Positions 1 through 11,540 of a stretch of DNA of 64,000 bases are shown piece after piece; positions within the stretch are counted from its first letter, which is position 1, and each line of letters begins with the position of its first letter. Under the pieces are notes generated by a model. It did not search any database, was not told where the DNA came from, and saw only the letters and a program-made list of their open reading frames with translations. The translations under genes were made by a program, and so were the position numbers. The DNA is from Macrobrachium rosenbergii (Eukaryota; Arthropoda; Malacostraca; Decapoda; Palaemonidae), in NCBI RefSeq assembly GCF_040412425.1, contig NC_089744.1, forward strand, positions 33,441,743-33,505,742, in the 5' to 3' direction.

Positions 1-1085
1 AACATTCAAGAACATTCACTACTCGCCCACTACTGACTCGTCTCCTGTCATCTGCACATAAGAATATGAATCTTCATGATACTCTTTGCTTATTACTATT
101 TGGATTGTATGCCTGGAAAACAAGATTGCTCAGTATCCTGATGATGCAATATTTGTAAGTGCAGTGAAGTCTCCCTTATGAGAAATGAAGCTGCGCTCGG
201 CCTCAATCATGACATGGAGCAGATTGGTGAGTGGTGTAGTCCATGGGGCATGAGGCTGAACTCCAGTAAAATGAAACCCTGTTGATCAGTATATCTCATT
301 TTTTTTCCACCCCATCCTCCCCTTCAGGTGGATAGGACTGCTGAATGAGTTTGAAGCTTAAACTATACTTGGTGCAACTTTTGACTAACATCGCACTTTT
401 GAGAAACATATAATGAAAGTGTCAGCAAATGCCATATGGAAGTTAGATATTGTATGTATGGTCTCATATATTTATAACTGATAAAATCAATTAGAATACT
501 GTTTTCCAGTGTGGATGCCTGCTTCTGTCAGATTAATCTCTTGTAAATAGTTGTTCATGGTAGTAAGTTTCTGTTTCTAACATTAGCATTTATGACCTGG
601 ACCACTGAATAATAGTCTCTCATTAGTCAATTTTTCATTAGTCAATCTTTCATAATTTATTTTAACAGATTTTTCACATTCCCAATTGATCCCAGATCCT
701 CCTACCAAGAGCAACTAGATTTGCTGAACAGTATCAATATGCAGTAAATGTGCCTTGCTGTCAAACTTCTCAGTCTCAAAGGAACTTTGTTCCTCACACC
801 ACTGGATGAGGATGTACTGCAGTGCAACTTGAACCTCAAAAGTTCAAGTGAAGATGCAATGCATTACCACTGTAAAACAATTCTCCTTGTTATTTAATAA
901 CTCACTTAGATTTCCGTCTATTTACTAATTAATTTGTAATTTTTCTTTTCCAATAACTGATCTCTTCTTTCTGTATTTCAAATGAACATCATATTCTTTG
1001 GAAGTTTGAATTTCAAGTCAACTGCCTCTGAGCTTGTTCTATATAAATAGGGTTCATCTTCTGAATAATAATAAAAATAGCTGTT
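1..1085 (+). pseudogene. Non-LTR retrotransposon 3' remnant (RT C-terminal part and tail)
   Basis: Degenerate reverse-transcriptase C-terminal region. Positions ~150-300 encode, with frame breaks, a stretch matching the element at 31746-32003 (minus): a 'MR(D/N)E(S/A)AL.LN.DM..I..WC' pattern. Positions ~700-890 match that element's C-terminus (ATRFAEQYQYAVNV, then FVPHTTG). The 3' end (1025-1085) matches the tail of the same family, 'TTCATCTTCTGAATAATAATAA', which ends in a TAA-type simple repeat. The element is truncated by the window edge, has several stops and is not functional. The clade is uncertain (CR1/Jockey superfamily-like). Confidence 0.75.
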
Positions 1086-2029
1086 TCCACGGCATTTAAT
1101 TTATAGTCTTCTCTATTCGTCTTAAAAACTTCTTTTCATCAGCATGTAGCTGGTATACTGTGTCAAGTTTCCTAAGGAATATAAAGATTTCTGTTGTCTT
1201 AGGTTTATTTCCTCTAATGTGTCGACAGCACACTTGCGGTCATCTATGAAAGTACAAAAGCAAATGAACTGGGATACATGATGTACAGGTATTCATAGTA
1301 AGCAGGGTGTTTACAATAGGTGGGTTGTCAAGTAGGCTGAATTTTGATTAGTCACAGGTTGGTAAAGAAATCTGTCCCAGAGGCATTGTGATCTTCTCGG
1401 CCTAACCAGTGTTGCTGGCTGGCAGTGGGTGTTAGCTCGGGCAACCCCCCCAGTGTGGTTGGTTTTATAGACCGTCAAGGTGAAATGCCATCGGCATCCG
1501 GTGCTCGCTCTCTCTCTCTCTCTCATGATGTTTGGTATTGGCTGATATCGTATAATTCCCCTTATGATGGTGGGGAGAAATTCTTTCTTTCACCATGTTA
1601 ATGTTTAGCTTTTTTCTCTACTACGTATATGGAGTGCCTTGAGAATCCGTAGGTGTCGTTGGGCTGGTGCTTGGTCTACAATTTGTGTTCTTTGTAGCTC
1701 AGCTCTTTCTGGTCTTTTGTTATGATGTTTTCTGTATAATGGTTAAAAATGGTCCTGGCATGAGAGACACTTAGAGAGTCCGGCAGTGGTCATTCTGATA
1801 CATGGGTGGTGGCATCTTTCCACCAGGCATGTAAATTTGTAGGTGACACTCTCCTTCCCTTGAAAGACATTTCTGGGGGCACTGTTTTTTTTTTTTTTTA
1901 AAGAAGCAGCTGGTTAGTTTTCATGTTTTTATAATAAATTATGAGCTTAATCTTATCCCTTTCTACAAAGGGGAAGATATTTTCATTTATTATTTTCCTG
2001 ATTGCCTTTTCACCTTTTCATCTTCTTAA
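1086..2029. other. No recognisable gene
   Basis: AT-rich sequence with a short (TC)n near 1508-1524 and a poly-T run near 1885-1899. I see no coding sequence or repeat boundary. It lies beyond the last visible scramblase exon on the minus strand, so it may be intronic. Confidence 0.4.
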
Positions 2030-3440
2030 ATATTTTTTGTGCATGTAACTTTTGAAGTATGGCTTTATGGATCCACTTTGGTCATTGTTGGTGTCCGTCA
2101 TACTTTCCCGGTGCCAGTTATTTAGGGAATCCCAGGTCTGTCATTAAACTATACGATTTGCGAAGTTGTTTATGATCATTTGTGTGGACCTTTCGTTTTC
2201 TTCGTGGAAGACATCAACCTATAACCTCTAATGACGGTAATCTATAACTTTTTAGTATATTGTAAGACCCAAAAATGTTACGTTATTGATAGAGGTAGTT
2301 GTGTAGAAAAACCATTTAACACGACACCAGGAGCAATACACAACCACTGCCTTTGATAAAAAATAGAAGTTGAGTCTTTTCTCAACTTAAGGATAGACCC
2401 CCTAGACACCTTAAAAATGCCTTCTTGCTCATGTGAGACAGCTGATTGTCTCCATGCTCTTAACTGAAACGTGGAGATTTTGATGAAAGCTCAGGGCATC
2501 TAATGATTGAGTACATCTTTCCTAAAAAGACCCATTTGAGGAAGATCCACTGCCAGACACAAAAGGCAAAAAAATCATGCCCTCTGTGGCCACCATGGGA
2601 TTATAAGAGCCATCCTGTAGTTCCTGGATTCTCCGAGTTTGTTGAGAACCTCTTACAGTTGCAAAAGGTGGAAAAAAGGCATAAGAATCTAGGTGTGACC
2701 AGTCCTGGAGAAAAGCATCCACTGCCCAAGCCTGAGGGTTCTGGAGGGGAGAGCAGTAAATCAGGAGTCTTTTGTCTCAAGCCATTGCACACAGTTGTAT
2801 GTTTAGCAACTCCCAGTTTCCACAGACTAGCAGACTCAAGGGTGCTCAGATCATGTCACTGGAAGAATCTGATCCCTTCAGATAAGTTGGTCAGCTAACA
2901 CACTGTTCTTCCCTGGAATAAACTGGGGAAAAAGTAAAATATACTCTTTGCTTCTGGCCATACAAGAAGTTTCTCTGCAAGTATAACATAAAAGGGGATT
3001 TTGTGCCACCACAAGTCCTGATATACACTAGGGTGTTTGCACTATATCAGGCTCTTCCACAAAGCCAAAGGCTTGTGATTGCTAATGTATGAAGACTTAT
3101 CTTCTCACGACCACACTCCCAACATTTCCAGCTTCCTAAGGAATGTGTCCAACCCTACACTGAGGAGTTTGCAAATAACATGAAGTCTGGGTTCCTTACT
3201 TTCAGAGACAGACCCACAAAGAGTCTTTGACAATTTGTCCACCATTCTTGAGTTTCCCAAAGACTCACTGGCACCGAAATCAAAGTCAAGTCTGGAAAGG
3301 ATGTCCTGTCACAAGTCTCTCTCAGATAGAACTGAATTGGCCTTATCCTGAGATTTGACAGATTGACAAACTTCTTCAGTGAGACCTTATGCCCGAAGAG
3401 AAAAAGCCACTGCATCACTAGATGCTGCTTTAAGGACTGA
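2030..3440 (-). pseudogene. Degenerate DIRS-type retroelement fragment C (RNase H, MT-like, tyrosine recombinase)
   Basis: Read on the minus strand, the order is RT-thumb/RNase H, MT-like domain, then tyrosine-recombinase N-terminus. Around 3155-3420 there is 'QEWWT' followed by 'NPDFMLFANSSV', the RNase H entry (normally LF(T)DAS). Around 2880-2900 there is an 'N.VLAD.L' match. Around 2560-2720 there is 'DAFLQDWSHLDSYAFPPF', the domain after RNase H in elements A and B. Downstream 'LRAWRQSA' and 'RKDSTSIFYQRQW' resemble the DIRS recombinase core-binding region. Stops and frameshifts are frequent. No RT palm is visible upstream, so the copy is truncated. Its divergence from A and B suggests a third, older family. 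Confidence 0.7.
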
Positions 3441-4119
3441 AATCCTCAAGGAAGAGAGAAGAAATTGTCTGAAAAATCATTTCTCAGAATGATAAAGTTC
3501 TAGGTAATTTGAAAACTCTGGTATTTTGACTCCCGGTAATTTGAGAGTCATTTTGATTCCCTCACTCCCACTTTTTCCTTTCCCTTTTAATCTTTCTTGT
3601 TTAGTTCAAAAATAAAGTTTTTTTTTAAGAAAAACAAGTAGATACTTAGTCTAAAAATGAAAGAAAACGAATAATACTAAAAAGCCATGATGACGATATT
3701 TCAAAATGAATAGTTCTTGAGGAAGATCGTCATCGTCAACAAGCTCTTCAATCCATCAACACATCACTTGGGGGAAGAAAGGCTAACGCAGAAAACATCT
3801 TATCTTAATGCTGAACTCATTGTCATGATGGTAATCTTTGCCAATTTCACATACTTTTCTGTAAACACTTTGAGATAAAGGACAACAAAGAAACACAGAT
3901 TTGTGCTTTTTCAAAATCCATCATGAGGTCCTTACAGGGGTCCTGGCCGTAATTCCTTAAGCTGGTTCAGAATTGCTTCTTGTTTTGAAAGAATGAGCTA
4001 GAACTAGCTAATTGTCCATGCAGAGAAGTGTTTTACATTAACTAAGTCATCAAGGCCTTTATTTCCAAACAGAAGATGATATCAAACTGCAAGAAATGTT
4101 CAACCTATCAAGAACTTGT
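3441..4119. other. Unassigned sequence
   Basis: No RT motifs of fragment C continue here, and I recognise no gene. A/T-rich with short homopolymers. Confidence 0.35.
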
Positions 4120-4990
4120 ATTCATCAGGGGAGACAACACCCGCCAGTTCCTTAATACCTGCACAGTTGAGCTAAGAGCCATTTCATTTTCACACTGACG
4201 AAATTAATGAACGAGAAGATTCCTGGCAGCCAAACTGTGATTTTAGTTAATCAATATACGAACTGTGATGATGTTCCTATTAAACAAGTAGTAAAGGACT
4301 TATTTTGTGTGAGTTTAGGGTTTATATGGGGACATGGAAATACATATCCTTCATACCCAATGAAATCATCCAGTTAAAAACATAAGGCATGGTGACTCCT
4401 TTTAAAGTAATAAACTAAGATGTTGATGTGGACTGGTAAACCTGAAGAGTCGAAATACAAGAACTAGAGATAGTTTCAGTCTCCATAGAGCGATAATTTT
4501 GATATCATGTAAACAAGCAACAATATTACTAAAATTAGACTTGTTTTTAAAAAGAAAGATTAAAAACCGAAAAAAAGAAAGGAAAAAGTGGAGTGAAAAC
4601 CGGGAATCAAGAGGTCTGACTCTTGATCCAACAGATGACTTTTGAATATTAACAAGAACACCAACTTTCTTTGCTTTTGAAACCAGAAAGTTGTCCATAA
4701 AAGCTCTGTTCCCAGAAGATGACGCCAACCCTCAAGTGGGGGACAACACCCTCATAATACCTGAGGAGCTGTATTGACACTGTTGCAAAGAACTTTTAAT
4801 CAATATACTATTCCTACAAACAAGTTGGCTCACATGGAAATACATATCCTTCATACCCAATGAAATCATCCAGTCGCTCCACTAAAGTGCTGCAAGAACT
4901 GTGCAGGATGATATCAGAGAATTGGTTCCAACACTGCACACCAACTTTCTTAAGCTTTTGAACCAGAAAGTCATAAAAATGAGAGAACTC
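4120..4990. repeat. Diverged direct duplication (two copies, ~500-600 bp apart)
   Basis: Several blocks recur in the same orientation. 'GGGGAGACAACACCC' at ~4129 recurs as 'GGGGGACAACACCC' at ~4738. 'TTAATCAATATAC' occurs at ~4247 and ~4797. A ~45-bp block beginning 'CATGGAAATACATATCCTTC' occurs at ~4334 and ~4833. 'CACCAACTTTCTT' occurs at ~4660 and ~4940. The order is not perfectly collinear, so there have been later rearrangements. A weak minus-strand coding pattern (4814-5092) could be a gag-like remnant, but I cannot assign it. Confidence 0.6.
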
Positions 4991-6872
4991 TAACAGAGAA
5001 TTGGTTTCCTTTTGCAAGAATATGAACTTCTCAGGGATCTCCTTACTGATCTTCTTGTCTGCCATGGCAGAAGGAGCCAGGATAGGAGACACTGACTCCT
5101 CAAACAGAACCCAAGGTGACAGAGAAGGGAGGCAAAAGGAAGCACACCCTCTTATTAGGCCCTACCTGAGGCACCAAGAGACAGCTGAGAAAGAAATGAC
5201 TTAACACCACAAATTGGTGTGAACAGCACTGGGAGAGGAAGTGGCAGGCCAGCGTTACCCAACACGATCGTCTCACAAGACCAAATACCTTCAACAGAAG
5301 GTAAATCATGAGTCAAAGCTGCTAAAATGGCATCTAGCTTTGACTCAATTAAGGTGCCTGCTCATGAAGGAGAAGCCAAAATAACAACAGAGGTGGCAGA
5401 CTACAGAATACAATATTAGGGCTGGGAGTGCAGACAATAAAGGTGGAAGGAGTAGATTACGAAGGGAAAAATGAGTGGAAGGAATAGAATGAGACCAATA
5501 CAGAGAGATAAAATAGGCTCAATAATACAATGAAGAATATTATCATAGGATGAACAATATCACCATTGGAAATGGAACAAATAACATAAGTCTTAACATT
5601 ACCAATAACAGTTAACCAAACCTCACTACCATTAGAGTATGAAGGCAATGTCAATGACTGGTGTGATGATTTACACTTCCCAAACGTCAAACAGATCAAG
5701 ATGGATGAGAAGATGATGTCATGTCATACAGCACATTAGGACCTTGATCCAAGAACAGACCGATTTCCCTGGCAGCGGACTCTTCCAACTCTTGCAGGGA
5801 TTACAGACAGGGAAGGCCACTGACACCTTCCCTCTCAAAGGTGACCGCAAAAGAGTGCACACTATGGGGTGAAGTAGATTGGTTACCAAAGCAAATTCAG
5901 TCAAACCCTTAACAGATTCTAAACTAAGAGTAACATCTTACTCTAACTTCAGAATACAGTAAGTCCTCGGGTTACAACGAGCTTGGCTTACAACATTCCA
6001 AGCTTATGATGCTCTTCATATATATTCACCAGAAATTATTTCTTGGTTTACAATGCTGATCTGAGGAAATATGGCTCCAAAATGGCAAAATGGTCAAAAT
6101 TTAGAGGTTTTTTGATGAAAAACAACTGCGTTACATCATTTTCAAGACACCCAAAGGATTAAAATTAAGGTTTTCTTACAGTTAAACTAGCAAATGCTCA
6201 GAGCACCATACAAAACAGTGGCAAGACGAATTCTAACGAGAACTAAAATGTTCAAGACACACCTGGTGAAGAACAGGTGAACTAGATAGTCATCCAGGTT
6301 AGTCAACACACCTGCCAGGACAAAGATATAGCTACCTTTTTGAGTAAGTAAGAGTCATCCAAAATACATTAATGTTATTTGACTACACACCACTTCTAGT
6401 TTTCAACACACAAAAGCATAGCATTCAATATTTTTAATTTGTAATAATACATCCCAACAGATCGCTATGATTTAAGGATATGCATAAAGAACTGAAAAGC
6501 AATCAGCATAAACTTTTTTTTTACAAACCGAAAGAGCAGAGACAATCTGGAAGGTGTCATAAACTCCCTACAATGGAGGGGATCAGATGGCTATAATTAA
6601 AGGTTGGGTTTATTTCAATTAACCATTATTTAGAGGGTACTATTTGAAGCATGCCTTTCATAGCAAACTGTAGGTGGTGCAGTACTACTGGTCCTCTGTA
6701 ATGTCTCTTCAGCTGCAGCTGTAATGCTTTCTGCCTTTTACTTTTATCCATTCCCTTCCATCTCTTTCTTGGAGCTTCCCAACATCTCAACTTTACCACT
6801 CTTAAAAAGAAATCTTCTGTGCGGGTTCTAGTGTCTAGAAAAGTGCCTAATGTGTTGTTTGAACAGTCCTCC
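4991..6872. other. No recognisable gene; possible MITE end near 5955
   Basis: At 5955-6010 the text 'CAGTAAGTCCTCGGGTTAC' resembles the terminal repeats of Tigger/pogo-like non-autonomous elements, but I could not find a matching opposite terminus. The rest shows no exon, repeat or RNA gene I can support. Probably scramblase intron sequence. Confidence 0.3.
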
Positions 6873-7041
6873 CTTCAAGACACAAACAAGACATTAGTTT
6901 TATAAGCAACTGACAGATCTGTCTATTGAAGGGATACATTACTTGATGCACTAATAATAATTTACCTAAAATTCAACATCTCCACAAATACTCCATGTGC
7001 AAACAGGCCCTTTAATCCTTAGAATAACATCACTGGAAGAA
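6873..7041. repeat. Tandem duplicate containing a dead partial scramblase exon
   Basis: This ~169-bp unit is followed at once by its second copy (7042-~7212), which carries the 3' two-thirds of the real exon 7134-7298. In the first copy the corresponding minus-strand pseudo-exon (~6966-7038) has lost the 5' third of the exon and its acceptor. Its last codon, CAG in the real exon, is TAG, and there is an E-to-K change (RIKGPVCTWSICGDVEF). The donor GTAAAT is kept. It is a local duplication that cannot be spliced in as a normal exon. Confidence 0.85.
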
Positions 7042-7133
7042 CTTCAAGACACCAACAAGACATTAGTTTATAAGCAATTGACAGATCTGTCTATTGAATG
7101 GATACAATACTTGATGCATTTATAATAATTTAC

Positions 7134-7298
7134 CTGAAATTCAACATCTCCACAAATACTCCATGTGCAAACAGGCCCTTCAATCCTTAGAACAACATCA
7201 TCGGAAGCATTACGAACAGTAAATTTTGGTGCGCAGATACTCCATTCCTGATGGATGGACCCAATGACTGTTCCAGGAGGTGATGACACTTCAACTGA
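7134..7298 (-). CDS. Phospholipid scramblase, internal exon (C-terminal-most visible)
   Basis: A 165-bp exon, phase 0 at both ends, bounded by acceptor AG (7299-7300) and donor GTAAAT (below 7134). It encodes 55 residues, including SPPGTVIGSIHQEWSICAPK, FTVRNASDDVVLRIEGP and CTWSICGDVEF. These match the central scramblase-domain block (PPG..IG...Q.W..C.P.F.I.N....VL.I.GP......CGDV.F). It joins in frame to exon 26681-26898 across a ~19.4-kb transposon-filled intron. Scramblases are membrane proteins linked to Ca2+-dependent bidirectional phospholipid movement or to signalling. The C-terminal Ca2+-binding segment and single membrane helix would lie on later exons, which I do not find between here and position 1. 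Confidence 0.93.
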
Positions 7299-7714
7299 CT
7301 GTTGGAAAAGACATTTTCAGTGTAAAAATTCTATAGAGATTTGTAGAAATGATATAATCATAATTATAGTTCCTTGATTATTCTAGCAACCCTAGTGGAT
7401 TTATAAGCAATACAGTACTTGTGTAATAAGAAAATGATTCATGCTAAACCTAAAATTTTCCTGATAAACAACATGGTTGCCATGTGTATATTATAATTTT
7501 CTGATATAATTTGAACAGAATACCTGCAGTTACAAAGATACTTTACTTTATTAACATTATCAATCATCCCTGGAACTACCAAGTATAATTCATTCCCTAA
7601 ACATCAAAAACTTCCATAATTTTTAATATGTTTTTGAATCCCAGAAAAACACTTGAAATTTTTCAGTGTATAGTACAGTACATATATCAAAATATGACAT
7701 TTTTATAATAAAAA
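7299..7714. other. Scramblase intron sequence 5' of the retroelement cluster
   Basis: A/T-rich intronic sequence between the exon acceptor and the first inverted-terminus element. No further feature seen. Confidence 0.5.
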
Positions 7715-7949
7715 GTTTTATATATACTTACCAAGTAATTACATAGCTATTAGTTTCTATTAACCAGCAGCTAGAATTTTGAAATTTGCAGTAGCGCTAC
7801 CTTTGTTTTGGCTAGGCAAGTGACCCCGCCCACTTTCGAGGTAAGAGAGGAACTAGTTTAGCAAACAAGCCCCATATGTTTATGTCTTCCAACTGTGCGA
7901 GGGGAGGAGGGAGGGCTTTGGTCATGTAATTACTTGGTATATATAAAAC
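7715..7949. mobile_element. Short non-autonomous element with DIRS-B-family termini
   Basis: A 235-bp element with inverted ends. The left begins GTTTTATATATAC then TTACCAAGTAATTACAT, and the right is the reverse complement with a 3-nt indel. Its left ~110 bp (7725-7840) matches the 5' terminal region of element B (reverse complement of 25060-25180), including the 'GACCCCGCCCACTTT' block. It has no coding capacity. It looks like an internally deleted or solo derivative of the B family, lying only ~13 bp from the left end of element A. Confidence 0.75.
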
Positions 7950-7962
7950 TTCATTTTATGAT

Positions 7963-8153
7963 AAAAAAGGGATTTTGACAAAGGAAAAATCTATTTCTGG
8001 GGGAAGACCTGTGTCACCCAGTGAAATGGTTCCAATAGCACTCATTTCTAGGTATAACTATTGCTAAATATACCAGAGAAAAAAGCTATCCATAATGCCG
8101 GGGTTACTACCCCCGGATTGCTCACCATAACAGTATCGGTATGCACTAGGGGT
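7963..8153 (+). repeat. DIRS A left inverted terminal repeat
   Basis: Pairs with the reverse complement of ~18580-18765. Shared blocks include GGGATTTTGACAAAGGAAA, CTATTTCTGG, TGTCACCC and TTTCTAGGTA. The Gypsy element inserted just inside it, at GGGT. Confidence 0.85.
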
Positions 8154-8582
8154 TGTAAAGTCACCACATCGGCACCAGCGTAGTGTTTCGGCAGCGCCAT
8201 TAATTAAGTCTCCGCTGAGCATGTTTTCTTTGGTGACTTCCCATTTTCTTCAAGCTCTAATTAATTAGTCACGCCTAAAACGTGCCAGGTCACGCATTTT
8301 TAATCATTTTTACTTTATGCGTATTTATACAAATGTCACACATTGTGTATCACATGTTTCTTCATTCACAGGCATCAAGACTGTATCCATATTGTAGTTC
8401 TGTATGTTTTGTATTGTAATTTGTACTCGTTCACTGCATATTATTGTTTATTGTTTCGACCTCAGGTCACAGTCAATTCCATTGTCTCGCGGGCGGCGCC
8501 AGTCGCCGCGCTTATATAAACTGCCTGGATCTGTAATAAAGTAGCAGTAACTTTTACCTGCTCGTTTCTTTGACACCTTACA
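8154..8582 (+). repeat. Gypsy 5' LTR
   Basis: 429 bp, beginning TGTAAAGTCACC and ending CACCTTACA. Near the 3' side are a TATA-like 'TTATATAAACTGCC' (~8513-8526) and 'AATAAAG' (~8537), plausible promoter and polyadenylation signals. Matches 12803-13227. Confidence 0.92.
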
Positions 8583-8583
8583 G

Positions 8584-8597
8584 TGGTGACCCCGAGT
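8584..8597 (+). other. Primer binding site of the Gypsy element
   Basis: TGGTGACCCCGAG follows the 5' LTR after one base. The initial TGG is complementary to a tRNA 3' CCA. This PBS form is usual in Mag/SURL-like Gypsy elements; I do not assign the tRNA. Confidence 0.7.
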
Positions 8598-8811
8598 ATC
8601 CCGGAGCCATTAGCGGACTGACACGGCGACTTAGTCTTGGCCCAGGATTTCTCCAAAACGCTCTTAGCGGCCTAAACACGGCGCTGTAACCAGCGTTTGA
8701 GCGTGCTGACTCGTCGGCGTACCCCACCAGCGTCACTAGCGGAACCAAACGGGCACAAAAGTGCGTACTGACGCGAGTACCCCACTCCAGTAAGGGGTCA
8801 AAGGAGCGAGC

Positions 8812-9735
8812 ATGGACGCGGGATATCCCCTCCTTCATGCAGTTAAACGCGGACCCAGCGGACTCGGAGGTTTACCTACCTCCCATCACACCCGCGCCGC
8901 CCCCGCATCGAGGCCCTCCCGCAACTCCACACCAGCGCCCGAACACACGACGGCGGGCAACACAATCGCGGGCGCCCTCACCGTAAAGCTGCCGCCGTTT
9001 CGCAGGGGAACCCATCGATGTGGCTGCGCAGGGTGGAGAGCCACTTCAGAATCGCGGACCTGACGGACGAAATCCTACAGGCCGACACAGTGCTCAACGC
9101 CCTTCCGGAGGACGTGTACAGAAAACTCATCTCGCGAGTACCCGAAACACACACCCTCACATACAGCACCACAAAAAAGTTCCTCCTCGAAGCTTGCTCC
9201 CTGCCCATCGCCGAGCGGGCCGCCCGTGCTATCGACCTTGCCATAAACCCACGCCACGACCTCAATTCAAGAGACGCTTGGAGCATGGTCATAGATCTCC
9301 TGTCACTACCAGACTTGGGTGGCACAAAGAAGTGGCAGGAGATAAGCTTCGCACGGAAATCTACCTTCGCCAACTCCTCCCGGAGGCACAACCAGATCGC
9401 TCACCCCTACACCATGCCTATCGAGGACCTCATAGAGACGGCGCAACATCTCACAGACTCCGTCAAGGCTTCACAGCGGCTAAAACCGGCCACACAGCCG
9501 GTCAGCTCCGTCCAGCCTGAAGAGGACGTAGAGCAGCCCGCCAACGCCATCGCCAACAGGCGTCCACCGAACCACAGCAGATGGAGGTCCCCGGGTTTCT
9601 GTCGCTACCACAAGTGGTTCGGAAAGGGCGCCCGAAACTGCCTGCCGCCCTGCTCGTTCGCCCGTTCAAAAACGGGGGTGGCGGCGGCCAGCAGGACAGG
9701 CCGCCATGGCAGCCGAAGAACCCAGGGCCTCAAAA
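8812..9735 (+). pseudogene. Gypsy gag (frameshifted)
   Basis: Opens at ATG 8812 (MDAGYPLL) and switches frame near 9018, where 'PMWLRRVESHFRIADLTDE' begins the capsid-like region. That region continues through 'NALPEDVYRKLISRVPE' and 'TTKKFLLEACSLP', a pattern recognisable from Mag-like gag. Further frame changes around 9250-9520 lead to a proline/arginine-rich segment with 'CRYHKWFGKGARNC', the Cys/His position of the nucleocapsid region. It is broken and not expected to give a full protein. Confidence 0.75.
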
Positions 9736-9737
9736 AC

Positions 9738-11470
9738 AGTAGGTTTTACGTCCGCGACACCATCTCCGGCAGGATGATGCTGGTCGACACAGGGCCTTTA
9801 AATCGGTCTTCCCAGCATCCAGAGGACCGCAACCAGACACCAGACCGGCCGCTTCCTGACGCCGCCAATGGAACCCCATCCTCTCCTACGGCACCAGGCT
9901 CCTGTCGATCTCCATCCTTAGCCAGAGTTACTCCTGGGACTTCATCGTCGCGACGTAGGAACCCCACTCCTGGGGCCGATTTTCTGGCGCACCGCCTGCT
10001 AGCCGTGGGGCGCAAGCGCCTCCTCGATACCGACTCCTGCCGGTCTCTCCCGTTAACGGCAGGACCCAGACCCACCATCAGCGCCATCGCCCCCACCAGT
10101 ATGCACACCTACTGTCGGAGTTCCTGAGGTATTTAAGCCCGAGCCGCCAAGTCCCCGGGCCCCAGCCAAGCACGGCATATACCACCATATAGCGACTAAA
10201 GGGCCCCGACACATGCGAAGTTCCGCAGGCTTCCCCTCAGCGCCTTCAGGAGGCGAAAAAAGCATTCAGCGGAGATGGAGCGGATGGGCATCTGCAGGAA
10301 AGCTTCAGTCCATGGGCCTCCCCCTCCACATGGTGCAGAAACCGGACGGCTCCTGGAGACCCTGCGGCGACTACAGGCGGCTCAACATTGCAACAGAGCC
10401 CGACCACTACCCTCTACCCAACATGCAGGACCTCACGGCCTCCTTTCACGGGCCAAAATATTCACTAAATTGGACCTTCTTAAATCTTATTTCCAGGTAC
10501 CTGTTGCGCCAGAGGACATACCAAAGACAGCCATCATCATGCCCTTCGGGTCCTATGTGTTCGCCTCTCCACCTTCGGGCTGAGGAACGCCGGGGCCACC
10601 TTCCAGCGGCTCATGGACAGCATCCTGGGGACCTAAAGTTCTGCGTCTGCTACGCCGACGACATTCTCATATTTTCCAGGTCTCACAGCGAACACCAGAG
10701 ACACATCAGGGCAGTCCTCCAGCGCCTCCAAGAGAATGGCCTCGTCGTCCGTTTCGACAAGTGTACCTTCGGCGTCCAGAAAGCAGAATTCCTGGGTCAC
10801 GAGGTGTCTCCGACAGGCGTCCGCCCTCTTACATCGAAAGTAGCAGCTGTAGCCAAGTTCCCGACACCCACCTCCATCAAGGCCGTCCAGGAGTTCCTTG
10901 GGATGGTAAACTTCTACAGGCGGTTCATCCCCGGGATCGCGCACACCAAGGCCCCCTGACGGAAGTCCTAAAAGGCCAACCGAAGTCCCTGTCTTGGGAC
11001 CCAGCCAGCAGCAGGCCTTTTCCCTGATGAAGGCCGCCCTCGCCAAGGCAACCGCCTTGGCACACCAGATCCCAAGGCCCTCCAGCTAACGACAGACGCC
11101 AGTAACGTCGCCTGCGGTGCTGTTCTGGAGCAAATCATCAACGGCGCCCCAGCCCATCGCCTTCTTCAGCAAGAAGTTCAATCCCGCAGAGACCCGCTAC
11201 AGCACCTTCTCGACAGGGAACTCTGCGCGATGTACCGTGCAGTTCGGCACTTCAAGTTTCCTCCTGGAGGGACGCCTTCACAATCTTCACAGACCATCAG
11301 CCACTGGTTCACGCTTCCACGAAACGGGACGCATGGTCTTCAGACAGCAGCGCCACCTCTCAGCCATAGCCGAATTTACCTGTTCCGTCAGGTACCTCCC
11401 GGCAAGAAAAATCCAGCAGACGCCCTCTCCAGAGTCGAGTTGAACGCAGTGCAGCTTGGTATAGATTACC
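9738..11470 (+). pseudogene. Gypsy pol: protease, reverse transcriptase and RNase H (frameshifted)
   Basis: Protease: 'FYVRDTISGRMMLVDTG' at ~9745-9795 shows the catalytic DTG. RT: 'MVQKPDGSWRPCGDYRRLN' (~10330-10390), then in another frame 'KIFTKLDLLKSYFQVPV' (~10455-10510), then back to 'FCVCYADDILIFS' (~10637-10675) with the YADD active site, followed by 'EFLGHEVSPTGVRPL' and 'EFLGMVNFYRRFIP'. RNase H begins ~11090 (LTTDASNVACGAVLEQ) and ends near 'ADALSRVE' (~11417). At least four frame changes separate motifs that are each well preserved, so decay (or base-calling error) is recent. Confidence 0.9.
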
Positions 11471-11540
11471 AGGACCTTGCCAGAAAACAGGCCGCTGACC
11501 CAGAAACCCCAGCATACCGCACCGCCATCACATCCCTCAA

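Noticed and set aside
2503..2898. 131-codon plus-strand open frame
   Set aside because: It is antisense to the DIRS fragment C, whose motifs read on the minus strand.
5955..6200. Tigger/pogo-type MITE
   Set aside because: Only one terminus-like sequence; no inverse partner or TA duplication could be placed.
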